From: Diphasiastrum complanatum
Taxonomy: Eukaryota; Streptophyta; Lycopodiopsida; Lycopodiales; Lycopodiaceae
Reading direction: 5' to 3'
Assembly: GCA_029204225.1 (NCBI GenBank)
Contig: CM055107.1
Coordinates: 51,291,227-51,355,226, forward strand
DNA length: 64,000 nucleotides
This document shows, piece after piece, positions 34,801-44,869 of the stretch. Within the stretch, counting starts at the first letter, position 1. Every line of letters begins with the position of its first letter. The position numbers and the translations under genes were made by a program. The notes beneath the pieces are model-generated. The model did no database searches, was not told where the DNA came from, and saw nothing but the letters and a program-made list of their open reading frames with translations.

Positions 34801-37329
34801 CTCAAGGTCGTTGGGAGAGTATCTCGATGGATTTAGTGGCATGGTGGCACTCCAGGGAAGACATATGGTGGACCATGGGCTGGATCATATCTTAGAACGG
34901 AGGTAAAGACAACTACAAAATCATGTCCTCCAAGAATATTTTGTAGCATGGAAAGGACTACTATTGTCGGAGGCAACCTACGAGAGTCACTCGCGACTAC
35001 AGCATGCTTACTTGAGTTTGTCATCAAGGATCGATGACTTTCTCAAGGTGGGATGGAATGTCAGGACCCAGTTGTGGCCTGATTGTGGCCACCATGATGT
35101 GTCACAATCATGACGTAGTGCAGTGGCGCACGCTGCAAGTATGTGTAGCGAAGCGTAATCATTGAGCTACTAACAGAGCTCGCCAGTGGTTATACGAGCC
35201 AAAGCCAGGGCCAGGGTAAGTCAGCAGTTGACCGGAGTGGGCAGTTGTTCTATTAACTGGCACGACGGCCGAAATCCGGCTCAAACTAGCTCTGAATGAT
35301 TTGTTCAAATTGAATAATGCTTTGAGGTTTGAACCACAATTTGTGGAAACTATAACGCCTGATAAATATATCACCGGATATGAGTGATCACCCTCAAGGA
35401 GACATGAAAGTGGTGTGCCACTAGACATGTCGATTGTGAATACCAAGAAGATAGATGTCCTTGATCATGAAGACCTCTAGAAGATGTACGGGCAGACCCA
35501 TGAGTATTTGTCCCTACCCTCCTCAATATCAAGGATCCATATTTTGGGAAGAAAGTAGAGGAGCAACATAGTTATGGCAAAAAGAGTATAATTAACAAAC
35601 AAAGAATTGTTTCTTAGTGAGCACTTTCTTAAATATGAACACGAACATGAGTGTGGAGATGAACCCCTCTTAAGATGAAGAGAGGGATATCATGAAAGAA
35701 AGACCATATATAAGTTTGGTCAGTTCCCTAATATATGCTAAGATTTGCACTAGGACGGACATCAGAGTGGTTGTCACAAAGTCAAATTGTTTTCTAATAG
35801 ATCCAGATTCCAAAGCACAAGCATTAGAGTGCAGCTAATTGAGTGCTAAAAATTTTGAAAAGGTATAGCAAGGTTGGGACTCCTCTTCAAAGCAATTCTA
35901 GATCCTCTCGCAAGATTTTCATATTCAAATTAGAGGCTGGGGATCTCGATGATAGATGATTGCAAGAAACAAGGTTTAGTCACCATGTCATCTACCTAAG
36001 CGAAATACATGGACTTGTGTGATGCAAGTAAAGAATATGTACCAATTTAGAACTTGATGGATGAGCTCAATAGTAACAAGTAATGATCGTGTATAACGAC
36101 AATCAAGGTTGTTGTTTTTTAAGCAAAAATTCAGGATGCGTGTTGGGTCTCATTTGAATGACCCTTCATTTGAAGTTTATGTTTAGGTATTTTTAGGTTA
36201 ATATACAGATTTTGACACATAGCAACACAAATTAGTCCATGACTTAAAGACTTAGTTTGGTAAATTCGACCCTCCATACCTGACTTGGACCCATTCCTCT
36301 AAGACTACCAAGACACCTAAGGACCATTGATTTGCTATCTTCTCTTATATGTCTCATTCATAGTTCTTTAGGTGGTTGAATACATCTAACATTACTTTCT
36401 TTACATAAATCAATGTAAACAGAACAGTTCTCTACGCGATTAAATTTATCCCACATAGTTCTCTATGTAATTCATTGCATCCAACATAGTTCTCCTTGTT
36501 ATCTGGTTGTTAAGCATTTCAATAAGAGTTCTGCATCAAATTAAATACTCATAACAAAAAAAATTGCTCTAAAGTGCATACAATTTCCTTGATCATTAAG
36601 ATATCCTCCATGATGTGTTGACAAGGCCTACATGTCTAGCCTGGCATCACTGTACACCACGTAGATTTTAACAATATATTATAATAACAACAGACAGACT
36701 TATGATATGTATAGAAATAATAAATCTGACTTCCTTTCATAAGTTTCATTGAATAGATTCCTTTTATTTTCATAAAATATGCAGGGCCGTCTTAGTCTCA
36801 GCATGAAATAGTTACAAGCAGCTTGAGCTACATGTCTAGCGTGCTTACCAATCAGCACCATGGTTGATTAATACCTTCTAACGATAATGGAAAGATTTAT
36901 GAAAAGTATATTACAATACCTTCCACTTCCTTATATAATCTAATGTACATTGTGATTTCCTTCCATTTTCAGTGTATAGGCAGAGAGATTACATTTTCAT
37001 TACATTCCATACAGCATTGCAGTCTCATCATTAAACTTTTATAGAAAGAATTAAATTCATTAATAATAGATAGATAGATTCTTTATGCGTAATTTAAAAA
37101 TTGATTTGACTTCCTTTGATAATTTCATGTGGATCGTAGTTTCACTTCATTTTCTTGACAAAGACATGGAAAAATGTTCCCATTCAACATTGCAGCCTCA
37201 AGCATTGAACTGTTACAGACAAACTGATTTTATACAAGCCATTTACATGTAAAACTGAATCAAAAAATAAATGGCAGGGTAAGTGCACATACCAGCTCTA
37301 GACGGCTCCAATCCGTCGTCCGTCGCCAT
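22885..37329 (-). CDS. SGR6/MROH1-like HEAT-repeat protein, first four exons
   Basis: Four exons join in phase on the minus strand. Exon 1 (37329-37293, MATDDGLEPSRA plus one base) ends at GTATGTG; exon 2 (23701-23454) follows TGTGTAG and contains QVLVGALADTSPTVREAA and NALHRNAEVLLQ; exon 3 (23273-23130) has GVLNVMAHTVNVIADQ and KMIKLALSEMMISK; exon 4 (22956-22885) has DLNSEWQHAASNLLVALGS, then GTATGT. From memory this follows the N-terminus of plant SHOOT GRAVITROPISM 6 and MROH1-type HEAT-repeat proteins, large scaffold proteins of the endomembrane/vacuolar system. Intron 1 is about 13.6 kb and full of retrotransposons. Exon 2 holds a 40-codon in-frame addition. Later exons are not visible before the hAT remnant at 22640, so the gene may be truncated or continue left of the window. 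Confidence 0.7.
23714..24990. other. Start of intron 1, AT-rich
   Basis: No coding content. A 27 bp word containing GAACTGGATCAAATAGAC occurs twice about 63 bp apart (near 24312 and 24376). Nothing else recognised. Confidence 0.5.
25000..25546 (-). repeat. Probable 3' LTR of chromovirus 2
   Basis: On the minus strand a purine-rich TCGGGGAGAG after the chromodomain ORF leads to sequence with a TATA-like GTATATATAG (about 25274-25284) and a pyrimidine-rich CTTTCTCTCTTTCAG downstream. Its lower boundary is not determined, and no second LTR was found for comparison. Confidence 0.45.
25592..25895 (-). pseudogene. Chromodomain end of chromovirus 2
   Basis: The minus strand shows RRRRQIQFLVQWDGRPVEEA and TWEPIDVFYH, a chromodomain, with a stop at 25592-25594. 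The RNase H and integrase that should precede it are absent. The neighbouring partial copia LTR (25903-26126) marks a deletion junction. The matching RT part lies at 30562-31330. Confidence 0.8.
25903..26126 (-). repeat. Truncated 3' LTR of rearranged copia
   Basis: It matches the 30338-30561 part of the full LTR with small differences. The purine tract (minus strand GAGGGGGGG, 26127-26135) adjoins it. The remaining LTR portion is missing. Confidence 0.85.
26162..27395 (-). pseudogene. Copia RT (C-terminal part) and RNase H
   Basis: LALATFLGWEVHQMDMKSA, EEVYMDQPQGFE, KKALYGLKQAARAWY, the catalytic VLYVDDLVITG and MKDLGLIHYCLGLEVW give the RT. RNase H follows with RVLRYVKGT, GFTDSDWVGDRDDRKSTIGY, SSTEVEYRAA and the C-terminal AKNPVYHARTKHIEVDQHF. 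Stops and frame changes occur near 26740-26880 and 26430. The RT N-terminus is not here; it lies at about 29340-29480 in the opposite orientation. Confidence 0.9.
27396..29481 (+). pseudogene. Copia gag end, protease, integrase and RT start (inverted block)
   Basis: Plus-strand block inside a minus-strand element. Order: gag tail rich in Lys, CCHC knuckle CNYCGKYGHFALVC, protease GGYIDLGASKHM, integrase zinc region HERYGHLGYQSM, core LDLVHSDMWGPT, FIDDFSRKIWIYFLKQKS, LRSDGGGEF and PQQNGVAEKKN, acidic linker, and RT start NDIWDLVKLPKGKRPIGCKWVY. Several stops and frameshifts are present. At about 29481 (IKKHK) it jumps to gag sequence instead of continuing the RT. Confidence 0.88.
29482..29757. 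pseudogene. Displaced copia gag pieces
   Basis: 29482-29690 reads on the plus strand as gag (ECWKLVTGEEPVPTSKD, then LGEAIADKDLVPMVLNSF), directly after the RT start. 29690-29757 reads on the minus strand as the true gag N-terminus (MSSLAESMLSEASRLDGTNF), similar to MAGLGESMLGEASKLDG of the copia at 50231. The strand switch falls near 29690. Confidence 0.8.
30161..30174 (-). other. Primer-binding site of rearranged copia
   Basis: The minus strand reads TGGTATCAGAGCAT directly after the LTR end GTCA, matching the initiator-Met tRNA type. Confidence 0.85.
30175..30561 (-). repeat. 5' LTR of rearranged copia
   Basis: TGACAAAATCC...TTTCAACA on the plus strand (387 bp). The primer site follows inside at 30161-30174. 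Its part 30338-30561 matches 25903-26126. Confidence 0.85.
30562..31710 (-). pseudogene. Protease end and reverse transcriptase of chromovirus 2
   Basis: Minus-strand gypsy sequence. ILAADWFASPGAVTLDL near 31600 is a protease C-terminus. The RT runs from PSRPPYRMSRSERDEVE and GAPVLLVSKKDGT through YRALN, QYPILHMDDLFDQL, FSKIDFRSGYHQIKMHP and KTAFRTHLGLYEF to the catalytic VYFDDILIFS, then IQDWPIPTDVHHVRMFLGLA, where it stops at the copia insertion (30561). Several stops and a frameshift near 30640 show decay. Confidence 0.85.
32516..33180 (+). pseudogene. Protease region of chromovirus 3
   Basis: VAGHEVIALFDKGSSHNII carries the protease active-site region with Lys where Ser or Thr is normal (D-K-G instead of D-S/T-G), a likely inactivating change. 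QLIKRLKF follows. After a stop, FDIVLGKC and later SHVLRGERKLLVG are protease-to-RT linker remains. Confidence 0.75.
33190..33980 (+). pseudogene. RT and RNase H remnants of chromovirus 3
   Basis: Shifting frames give VDYRALNKLTIKH, LFSKIDL with YHHIRIRAKDVHKTTFKT, and then a deletion that removes the catalytic YxDD box. FCKFYRRFVLAFSKLTAALT and WNDESQRNFELLKEAM lead to RNase H: TLETDMNCVAIGVVLSQKG, RPVAFESKKLTPAQ and ELYGIIPVLK. Confidence 0.8.
34010..34350. other. GC-rich coding-like insert of unknown origin
   Basis: This block interrupts the gypsy homology between RNase H and integrase. It is clearly richer in G+C than its surroundings. The plus strand is open over 33975-34178 (VSSHRPLHVSKQVIVMTT, LNIVYDWWATLLVKEL) and continues after a stop. 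I do not recognise it. Confidence 0.4.
34520..35050 (+). pseudogene. Integrase finger and chromodomain of chromovirus 3
   Basis: LHKKILHECPDSPYAGHLDM and FFWPHMRR are the HHCC integrase finger. LQIPQGRWESISMDL-like sequence near 34800 is the core start, followed by a large deletion. EYFVAWKGLLLSEATYE near 34940 is a chromodomain. Decayed throughout. Confidence 0.75.
35059..35640 (+). repeat. Possible 3' LTR of chromovirus 3
   Basis: TGTCAGGACCC follows a purine-rich tract, as expected for a gypsy LTR start. The 5' LTR is not preserved, so the extent cannot be checked. No gene recognised. Confidence 0.35.
35650..36120 (+). pseudogene. Copia RT-RNase H fragment
   Basis: ERDIMKERPYISLVSSLIYA and CTRTDI are the RT-RNase H junction. 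KKQGLVTMSST and KYMDLCDASKEYV come from RNase H. Multiple stops and deletions. Confidence 0.65.
36121..37290. other. AT-rich part of intron 1
   Basis: No ORF or element end recognised. Composition is AT-rich and resembles ordinary non-coding DNA up to the exon 1 donor at 37292. Confidence 0.5.
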
Positions 37330-37600
37330 GTAAAGGGCATAAAGAAAACACGATCGAACAGGCAGGCACCAAGAATGGATAAGCTTTTCGTAAGCCCAGA
37401 AACTTTCGAGAATGATCAATGTCTTAATGGGGCAGCCGCTCCATCGATCAAATAAAACTAAGCTTTCAAGTATGAACCATTCGGAAGAACGCGTGGCCGA
37501 ATCTGAGAGATCGTGCGAAATCCAACGGTGGCGCGCTGAAAACTCGCAATGAGAGACGGGTCACGGGGGTGTTCGTTTATGAAAGCTACAAGAGAAGAGC
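37330..37600 (-). promoter_or_regulatory. 5' UTR/promoter region of the HEAT-repeat gene
   Basis: Sequence upstream of ATG 37329 is richer in CpG than its AT-rich surroundings and does not resemble any neighbouring transposon. No TATA box is obvious. The next element sequence (LTR remnant) begins about 37630. Confidence 0.45.
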
Positions 37601-37629
37601 ATGCCGCTTAGAGATTTGATCTAATGCTT

Positions 37630-37925
37630 CAAAATGAATTGATTTAATAAATCAAAACACTATTTGATCATTAGCATTCTAGACAATGCACCAAAAACTT
37701 TAAATTTTGGACTAGTATGCACATTTTTGGGTCAAAAACATTATAGGAAGTTAATTTGAAGGTTGATGTATGGTTTCACACGTGTGGATAGTACATCAAT
37801 ATCCCAAAAATCGATCTTGACCAAAAACATTGATGGTACCTATCTCCTTGAACTCGCCCTCTCAAGTAAAGCTCAAAAACAAGTCATTGTTAACGATTTC
37901 ACAAAATTCATTAATCATTAGATCA
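37630..37925 (+). repeat. Possible LTR remnant with CACGTG palindrome
   Basis: CACACGTGTG at 37777-37786, followed by GATAGTACATCAATAT, resembles the palindrome-plus-TACAGTA context of the LTRs at 21504, 42040 and 43620. Ends undefined. Confidence 0.35.
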
Positions 37926-38373
37926 CTCTTATGTATGTAGGATCACAGATGGAGAAATAATAATTGTTGTTGTGTATGTGGATGGTACCCTAGTACTGTG
38001 CAGAAATGAAGATATAATTGTCAAAGTGAATAAGGAGATCTCAAAACATTTCGAGATAACAGAACTTGGAGAAGCCAAATGTTATCTAGGCTTACAGATT
38101 GACCGTGACTATGACGAAGGAAAGCTATACCTTCATCAGTCAAGGTACACCCAGAAAATCTTAGATGATTTCGGGATGACAGATTGCAAAGAGGCAGACA
38201 CTCCAATGCTTGTAGGAACAATTCTGATGAATGAAGAATGTCTGAAGACGGACGAAGAGCGAGAGATCATGCAGCACACACCATACAGGAGGCTGATTGG
38301 ATCCTTAATGGATCTAGCAGACAAATTATTGATTAAAAAGATGCAAGAAAAAACATCGGCAATATGCCAATGA
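37926..38373 (+). pseudogene. Copia reverse transcriptase fragment
   Basis: ITDGEIIIVVVYVDGTLVLC carries YVDG where active enzymes have YVDD, so the second catalytic Asp is lost. ITELGEAKCYLGLQIDRD, YTQKILDDFGM and YRRLIGSL follow. The fragment breaks off at about 38373. Confidence 0.85.
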
Positions 38374-38375
38374 GA

Positions 38376-39800
38376 AAGCCAAACACAGGGTTGCTAGCTA
38401 ATGTTCAAGAAGTCCGCTAGTAAGCACGACAAGTTTTGATTCGCGAAAGACAGAGTTTTTTTTGTGCCGACGCGCTGTGTGGGTCTGTCACAACAGCGCT
38501 CAAGGAAATTTCTGATAATACAGTAGATGTTTATGCAGATGAGTTTCTTGTCTTGAACACAATCGAATGCTTAATTTTCTGATAGTTGTATGTATGTAAT
38601 CAGCTGGTTTAATTTTATTCCGCACACTAGTTTTACCTTGTTGAATGCATAAGCAGATTATATGTAGGTCAGCAGTGTCTGTCTACACCTTCTTGGAGGA
38701 TTGTAGATCCTGTCACAAACAATAGTAGACCCGAGGACATAATCGATTCCATCTAGGTTTGTTTCTGTTGGATTCCCAACAGTGGTCTCATAGCGAAATT
38801 ATTTGTGTCTGAATCTCATACTTTACACATACATCAGACGAAATTTTCTTATCAGTCTGATCCGTCTTGAAAGAAACGGCCTTACATTTTTTTGTTAAAA
38901 TCATTATGCACAAGTCATAGTGGCGGTTGTCGGCAGCTGTCAATCGACCATAAATTGCCAAAGCGGAACTCGCTCAACTGATATTCAATTAGGATGAAGA
39001 GGTGAAGAGATTTGCATGCTGTCGTCAGTGCTATTGTATTGTGGGTGAAAGATCGACTGTTCAAGCTGGTGGTTCAGTTTTGGCAATAGTAGTTTTGCTA
39101 GAGCTTGTTATCACAATAATCCAAGAGAATAGTACCCACCTTCGCAAATGTTACAATTACATTGCTTTTTAATATGCATCGTCATCATAAGTAGTTTGTG
39201 GATTGAACGGGACAAAGAGAGTCCATGTGTTGGGAGGTGATGGCAAGTGCATGTTAAGGCCGAGGTGGTTTCTTGGAGTTACTCACAATTTGAAGGTGTA
39301 TGGCAATAACAAAACTTTCCTGGTGCCACTTTTGCTCTCTCAAAAGGGTTGGTGCTGTTGACAGTGGCTTTGCTAGATGATCTAGTCAACTTGGACCTCA
39401 ACAACTCTCAACAGTATAATCAATGGAATACATCTGGTGAAAGCAACTTACCATTCAAGTTTATCTCTCGATCATCCTTTTAACTTTCTTTTGTATAATA
39501 TTTTTTTCTTTTTTTTCGATTTTATACTTCTATCTCTCTGGTTCTTTGATGCCTTTGTGGACGGTTTGTTGGTTCAAACTTCAAGAGGTTTGTTAGCTCT
39601 TTCGTTTGAGTGTACTTCCAGCCATTATTATGACTCGGGGACACGCTTCTTTTAACTTTCTACCACATGTTTAAGAAGAAACAGGATAGGAGACTAAGTT
39701 TCAGGTTTGGACATTCATAGAAAAGCAAGGGTCAATTTGCATTTGCCTTTGGATCTTTGTCAAATATGCTATGTTTTTCTACATGATCCTTCTAGAGAGG
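38376..39800. other. No gene recognised; possible LTR end
   Basis: At about 38774 GATTCCCAACA is followed by GTGGTCTCATAGCG, reminiscent of a copia LTR end and a degenerate primer site. The rest shows short open frames (for example 39437-39655) without motifs. Confidence 0.35.
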
Positions 39801-39804
39801 TAAT

Positions 39805-40330
39805 GTTGTGGGTATTTCCTATACATAATTAAATAAGTGGGTCCCACCACTAAATTACTGTTGGCCAAGGCTTACTTAGTGGGCCCCACCACAATACACC
39901 TATACAGTTAGAATACTAAGTGTGAGGGCACTGGCGTCCTGCGTGTGTAAGCCCAACCCAATGAGCACATTGCTAGTTGTTTTAAGTTGTTCCATAGAGA
40001 CTTGGGCCCTAGGTGTAAATAAATAATGTTGAGGCCCAAGTTCACAAAGTCAAGCTGAAAATAAGGAATCTAATTTGTACAAAGTAAGACTCACATGATT
40101 CATGTGACTTACTTTGTGCTTTCTTAAACCATTAGATTAGATTTGTACTTCTTTGAAGGGCTTGGATTAGAGTCCTTGCCATTGAAGTGTGGCCAATTAG
40201 AGTGAAGGAGACTTGCCTTTGGAATCTATAAAAGGGAGCTATTTCCTTTATATTTTATCCTCATTCACATTCGTAGATAGGATCAATAGTAAGATCTACA
40301 CCAGATCCAGCTATTGTGAAAATCTCAGGC
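39805..40330 (+). repeat. LTR-like region before gypsy gag
   Basis: It contains a TATA-like TCTATAAAAGG (40225-40234) and the word shared with 21885-21916. It precedes a gypsy gag remnant. LTR boundaries not established. Confidence 0.4.
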
Positions 40331-40585
40331 CAATCTAAACAAGGATCAAAAAGTTATCAAGGAAAAACCACCGTAAGAGATCTAAAATTACACTTTTGGC
40401 CAACAAAATGATCAGATCCTCAAGAATCCAGACAAATTTCCATAGATCCATCAAGATCCAACTACCCGGGACTTCCCCGCTGAATGAATCTGAGATCCGG
40501 ATGATCAGTAGCACCCAGAGCAGGAAATCAAGCACCAAACCATCCCAGAGTAGCAGCAGCGCAGATTAAACCAGAAGCAAAAATA

Positions 40586-41160
40586 GTGGCAATAGGACCA
40601 ATGGGACAACCCATACATATCATACCCTTGCAAGTTAGGAGGACACCTCATCTTGAAATGCCCAAATATGATGGATCATCAGATCCCATCAGGTTCCTCC
40701 AGATCTACGAGCAAGCGTGCAAAATCTATGGTGAATGGACACCAGCGGAAAAATTAATGTTGTTGCCTCTGGAAAGGGGTTAAAGCAGCTCTCATCACGC
40801 GCTTTAAATTGAGAAAATTCTTGGAAGATCCATTTCTCCTATTGAGCAAAGTTAAAATGGGAAAAATAGAAAGGGTCCGGGATTACATCGAGCAGGTCAA
40901 ACACTTAAGATCCAAATGCAATGCAGCACTAACTCTCGATCATGCGGTAATCGTGTGTTTCCTTGCGGAGCTGCCACGGAGTATCAGAAGAGAACTCAAA
41001 AAATGGGAGTAGTATGCTACATTGCAAGAAGAAATGGAAGATGCAATCAGAGAAGATGGTGAAGACAGTATCAGAAGATCCGCCATTGGGTATAGAAAGC
41101 ACAAGCTGAAGAAGCTGCACGAGCAAGAGAAATTCCTACAGCACCATGCATTACTAAAGA
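40586..41160 (+). pseudogene. Gypsy gag fragment
   Basis: PHLEMPKYDGSSDPIRFLQI with YEQACKIYGEW and LPLERG is a Retrotrans_gag-type start. After a stop, FLLLSKVKMGKIERVRDYIEQ and CFLAELPRSIRRELKKW continue it, followed by charged remains. Decayed. Confidence 0.7.
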
Positions 41161-41301
41161 ACCAACACCACCAATAGGCTCACCATTGCGAACGGATCAA
41201 AACGATTGTTTGCACCATCATGAACCACCTGAGGAACTCACGACATCATACTGCTCTTTCCATCTATTTCAGAACTAAACTTCTTATTGAATCCATTTTT
41301 C

Positions 41302-41305
<4 letters not shown>

Positions 41306-41332
<27 letters not shown>

Positions 41333-41333
41333 A
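41306..41333. repeat. (AC)14 microsatellite
   Basis: Uninterrupted AC repeats in otherwise unrecognised sequence. Confidence 0.95.
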
Positions 41334-41559
41334 ACCATCTCTAATCTCTTCGGTGGACTGTACTCTCGTTTGTGAGTATGAATTGATTTTTAAGATCCTG
41401 TTGGGCAATTAGAACACTTAAAGCTATGATTATATTCACATAAACTTTCTATGAGACTATTTTTGCATCTAACGGGAGAGCTGTTCCGTAATATTCCAGC
41501 TCTCTTCTCCATTCGCGTTCTTCCATCTCCATTGCCCCATCAGAGTTTGCATATCTGAT

Positions 41560-41945
41560 GTTCTTGACCATTGAGGATGTTGCTTTTTGGTTTGATCATA
41601 TAAATGTCCTCCTAGATAACTACATTGAGGAATGTTGTTTGTACATCCATCTGGTGTACCTCAAGATCTGCAGTAGCAGCATATGATAGTAGCAGTCAAA
41701 TAGAAGTATGCTTGACCACCGGACTAAAGGTTTCAAAGTAGTCGATGTTTGGAGTTTGTGAGAATCCCCTTCCATGAGTCTTTCCTTCTGTCGCTGTTGC
41801 CGTATGCTTTGTATTTGATCTTAAAGATCCATTTGCAATCGATTACCTTTTTGTCTGTTGGGAGCTTGGTGACAGTCCATTTATTATTCCTCAGAAGTGA
41901 GTTGTACTCCTCGTCCATAGCTTCCTCAATTGTGGTTGGCTCCTG
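41560..41945 (-). pseudogene. Copia RT N-terminal fragment
   Basis: The minus strand reads MDEEYNSLLRNNKWTVTKLP, KKVIDCKWIFKIKY, then FSPVVK-like and DLEVHQMDVQTTFLN. Truncated on both sides. Confidence 0.8.
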
Positions 41946-41984
41946 AATAGAGTAGTGAGCAAACTCATCAGTGTATCATCTTGA

Positions 41985-43834
41985 TGTTATCTTGCAATCT
42001 TGTGTGTAGAATGCTCATAGTTTGTTATTTTTGAATCCACACGTGGGAAGTACAGTAGGGTACTATTATTGTAGAGACATCAGCTTCAGTTTATCATATA
42101 TTTGATGTTTGATTAGTGGATGTTGATTAAGTGGATCTCTTTCATTAAGTGGATGTTGGTTTTTTTACATTGGCAATGTTGTAGAGTGTGTTGACTTTCT
42201 AACCACAGATCAAGGGATTCATTTTGGATCTTAATGATCTGAAATTCTTCACATGGTACTAGAGCTCTTGTGTTTCAGGTTATGAAAGGACAACCACATT
42301 AGCAAAGATTTGGAGGAGATACTGATGCTAGAGCATGCTAGATTGATTTCTACTCAAAAATTGAGTTCTTCGCATATGTAGATTGGACCTCTTGTAGGTC
42401 AAAACTCAATTTAGGTTTATGAACTTGAGGAATTCTGATTTCACACATGGATTTCTGGATTTGGGTGATTTTTGATGCATTAGGAAGGTCTCATTCGAAG
42501 CTACAAGGTCCTATATCAAGGTTTTCAGCAATTGCATGTAGAAATTGGAAGATTCAATTTTTTGTGATTTTGTCAAAACCCTAATTTTGATTGGATCTCT
42601 ATTTTTTGAAGTTTTTGGACTTTAATAGAGTGTTTTTCAATCTTAGGAAGTGGCAAGATTCAATAGATTGTTGGTAGATCATAGGTTGATCAAAAATTCT
42701 TCATTCTATGTGTTGATTTGCTAGTTATAGTGCTAGAAGAGAATTGAGAGGTTCCATATCTTTGTGATTTCTTCTTGAGTTCATTTGTTGACATTCAAGA
42801 GAGTGCTTTGTGCATTGGAACAGGTTGAAAGAAGAAGATCATGTCACTTCAACATGGCTACAAGTGGATGCTTTATGGTGCAGAGCAATGATAGGCTTAC
42901 CTCAATCAACTATTTTACTTGGAAGGTGAGGATGGAGTCCTTATTGGCGATGAAGGAGTTGATGGAGATTGTTGTAGGTGTGGAGGAGAGGCCTCAAGCA
43001 CCTCAAGATCAAGTGAGGTATGACAAGAGAGCAAAGAAAGCTCTACACATGATCAAGGTGAATGTTACCAATGGCTACTCAAGGATATTAGTAAGAGCAA
43101 TTCATCTTGAGAGGCTTGGGAAGCTTTGAAAAATATTTATGAATCCAAGTCCACATCTAGAGTGCTGACTCTAGGAAGACAAATCTTTCAAAGTATGCAA
43201 AAGAAGGAAGAGGTGCTCATGCTTTTGTGTTGAGGGTTAAAGCATTCAACGATGAGTTAGCATGTATTGATAAGAGAATTAAGGAAGTAGAACTTGTTCA
43301 AGTTATACTAATTTCATTTGAATAAACACTTTTTAAAAGTGTGGGAAAGTTAGAAGTCGAGTTTGAGTAGATTCAAATTTGAATGTTGGGTACTTTGAAT
43401 CTAGACCCAAAAATAGTAGGGTTAGCATTTTGGTGGGAAAGCCAAGTGGCCAAATAGGGTTTGTACCTGTTATAAAAGGATGTAACTCATGGAGAGAGCA
43501 ATCTTCTCTCTTCTCTATCTCATTTCATGCTTATACATGGTCCTATGGGGTTCTACTATCCATTGGTGCACTATACTTGTGATTGCATGCAATTCTATGT
43601 GTAGAATGATCTATATATCAAAACGTGTGAAATACAGTAGCTTGCTAGTTTTGTATGGACAACAACAGTACTTTATCTTTTTATTCATGTTTGATCAAGT
43701 TCTATTAGAGTTTGCATCTCATTTTGTGTGTAGATGCTGATTTTTCTACATTGGTGAGATTGGTAGAGTAGCTTCTTTTGTAACCCAAGATCTTTTTTGT
43801 GGATTGGATCATCAATGATCTGAAATCCTTTACA
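41985..43834 (+). mobile_element. Decayed gag-only LTR element
   Basis: A partial left LTR (about 41985-42253) ends CTTCACA and is followed by a degenerate primer site TGGTACTAGAGCTC (42254-42267). A gag remnant lies at 42854-43324, and a right LTR (about 43343-43834) has a TATA-like TTATAAAAGG near 43466. Both LTRs carry CACGTG or ACGTGTG next to TACAGTA. The gag is closely related to that of the intact element at 51950-57521, but everything after gag is deleted. Confidence 0.65.
42854..43324 (+). pseudogene. Gag remnant related to the 1030-codon ORF
   Basis: MATSGCFMVQSNDRLTSINY, FTWKVRMESLLAMKELMEIV, ERPQAPQDQVRYDKRAKKAL and HMIKVNVTN align with the N-terminus of the ORF at 53769. After frameshifts, SKSTSRVLTL-like and AHAFVLRVKAF remains follow. 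Confidence 0.8.
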
Positions 43835-43849
43835 CTGAGCTGATGCAAA

Positions 43850-44620
43850 GAAATAAGGATCTAGAAGAAGCGAAGGGCAAGTTCAATGCAACTCTAGAAG
43901 TACTAGAGGAGATGCATGAGAACCAGTCCAACGGATTTGAAAAAGAAAACTTGCTACTCAAGCAATAGGTCCAAACCTTGCAAAGTTTGTTGCAGCAGGA
44001 GCAACATACCAGAAGCACGCTGCAGAAGTCTAATGAAGCTTTGGAAGAACAGTTGTGAAGTGTAACTTTAAAAAACAAAAAATCCAAAGCCAAGCATAAA
44101 GAAATGGAGAATGCTACCCAACAGATGCAGAACTCCATGGAGACGTTGAAGAAAGACAATGCCATTTACAAGAGGCCAGCCAAAGAGGCAATTATGTGGA
44201 CGATTAGTTATGAGACCACCCTAGCAGCTTGTGTTTCCCATGGGAAGTACAGGATTGATCTGGTAGCTTGGAAGAATGTTCAACAGAACATAATCAACTC
44301 TTTCCAACTTCAGTACCTCCAACCATTCATGACAAATTATGAAAAGCTGAAGGAAGAACTGGAGGAAGTCAAATTCAATTTGAATTTGAGCCAACCCTAC
44401 ACTGTTGAAGAAGAACTGGTGATAAAAGAAGACAAAGCTATCCAAACTACACTCTTCTTCATGGCAAAAAAAAGACAAGTCTACCCAAACTATCGATGTT
44501 GCAAAAGTGTTACCTAAATCAGTTCCAGTTACTCCAATAACAAAGCCAGTACCGCAGATCATTGAGCAAACAACTGGCAGTGCCACAAGGAAAAACACAA
44601 AGGTAACTTACAAACTACTG
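43850..44620 (+). pseudogene. Coiled-coil ORF remnant, probably from an LTR element
   Basis: An open frame with three early stops encodes long heptad-like Glu/Lys/Gln/Leu-rich stretches (LEEAKGKFNATLEVLEEMHE, MENATQQMQNSMETLKKDN). A less charged centre (ETTLAACVSHGKYRIDLVAW) and another charged helix (KLKEELEEVKFNL) follow. It begins directly after the LTR end at 43834. Family not recognised. Confidence 0.45.
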
Positions 44621-44869
44621 AAGTTGGTATTTTAGGATTTTGAGCAAGACCTGGTTACCCTTTTACCCCCTATGTACAGTCCTAAACTCCAATGGAGATT
44701 AGACTATCTCTTTTTGCCTAGACTTTTTCGTTATACCAAAGAACATTGGGAAAGTTCGTGGACTTATTCCAATTTCTTTCACTTTTGGGCTTAATTGTCA
44801 AATTACCAGAAAGGATTAAATATCAACAATAACTGGTGCAACAAAATATACTAGATTTGAAACTAGTTG

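Larger units (their letters stand above)
31700..35058 (+). mobile_element. Old Ty3/gypsy chromovirus 3, plus strand
   Basis: Primer site TGGTATCAGAGC at 31789-31800, leader, gag-like block (32231-32506), protease, RT, RNase H, integrase and chromodomain in order, then a purine-rich AAGGTGGGATGGAA and a possible LTR start TGTCAGGACCC at 35059. Many stops, deletions and a foreign GC-rich insert (34010-34350) show that it is old. The 5' LTR is mostly missing. Confidence 0.8.
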
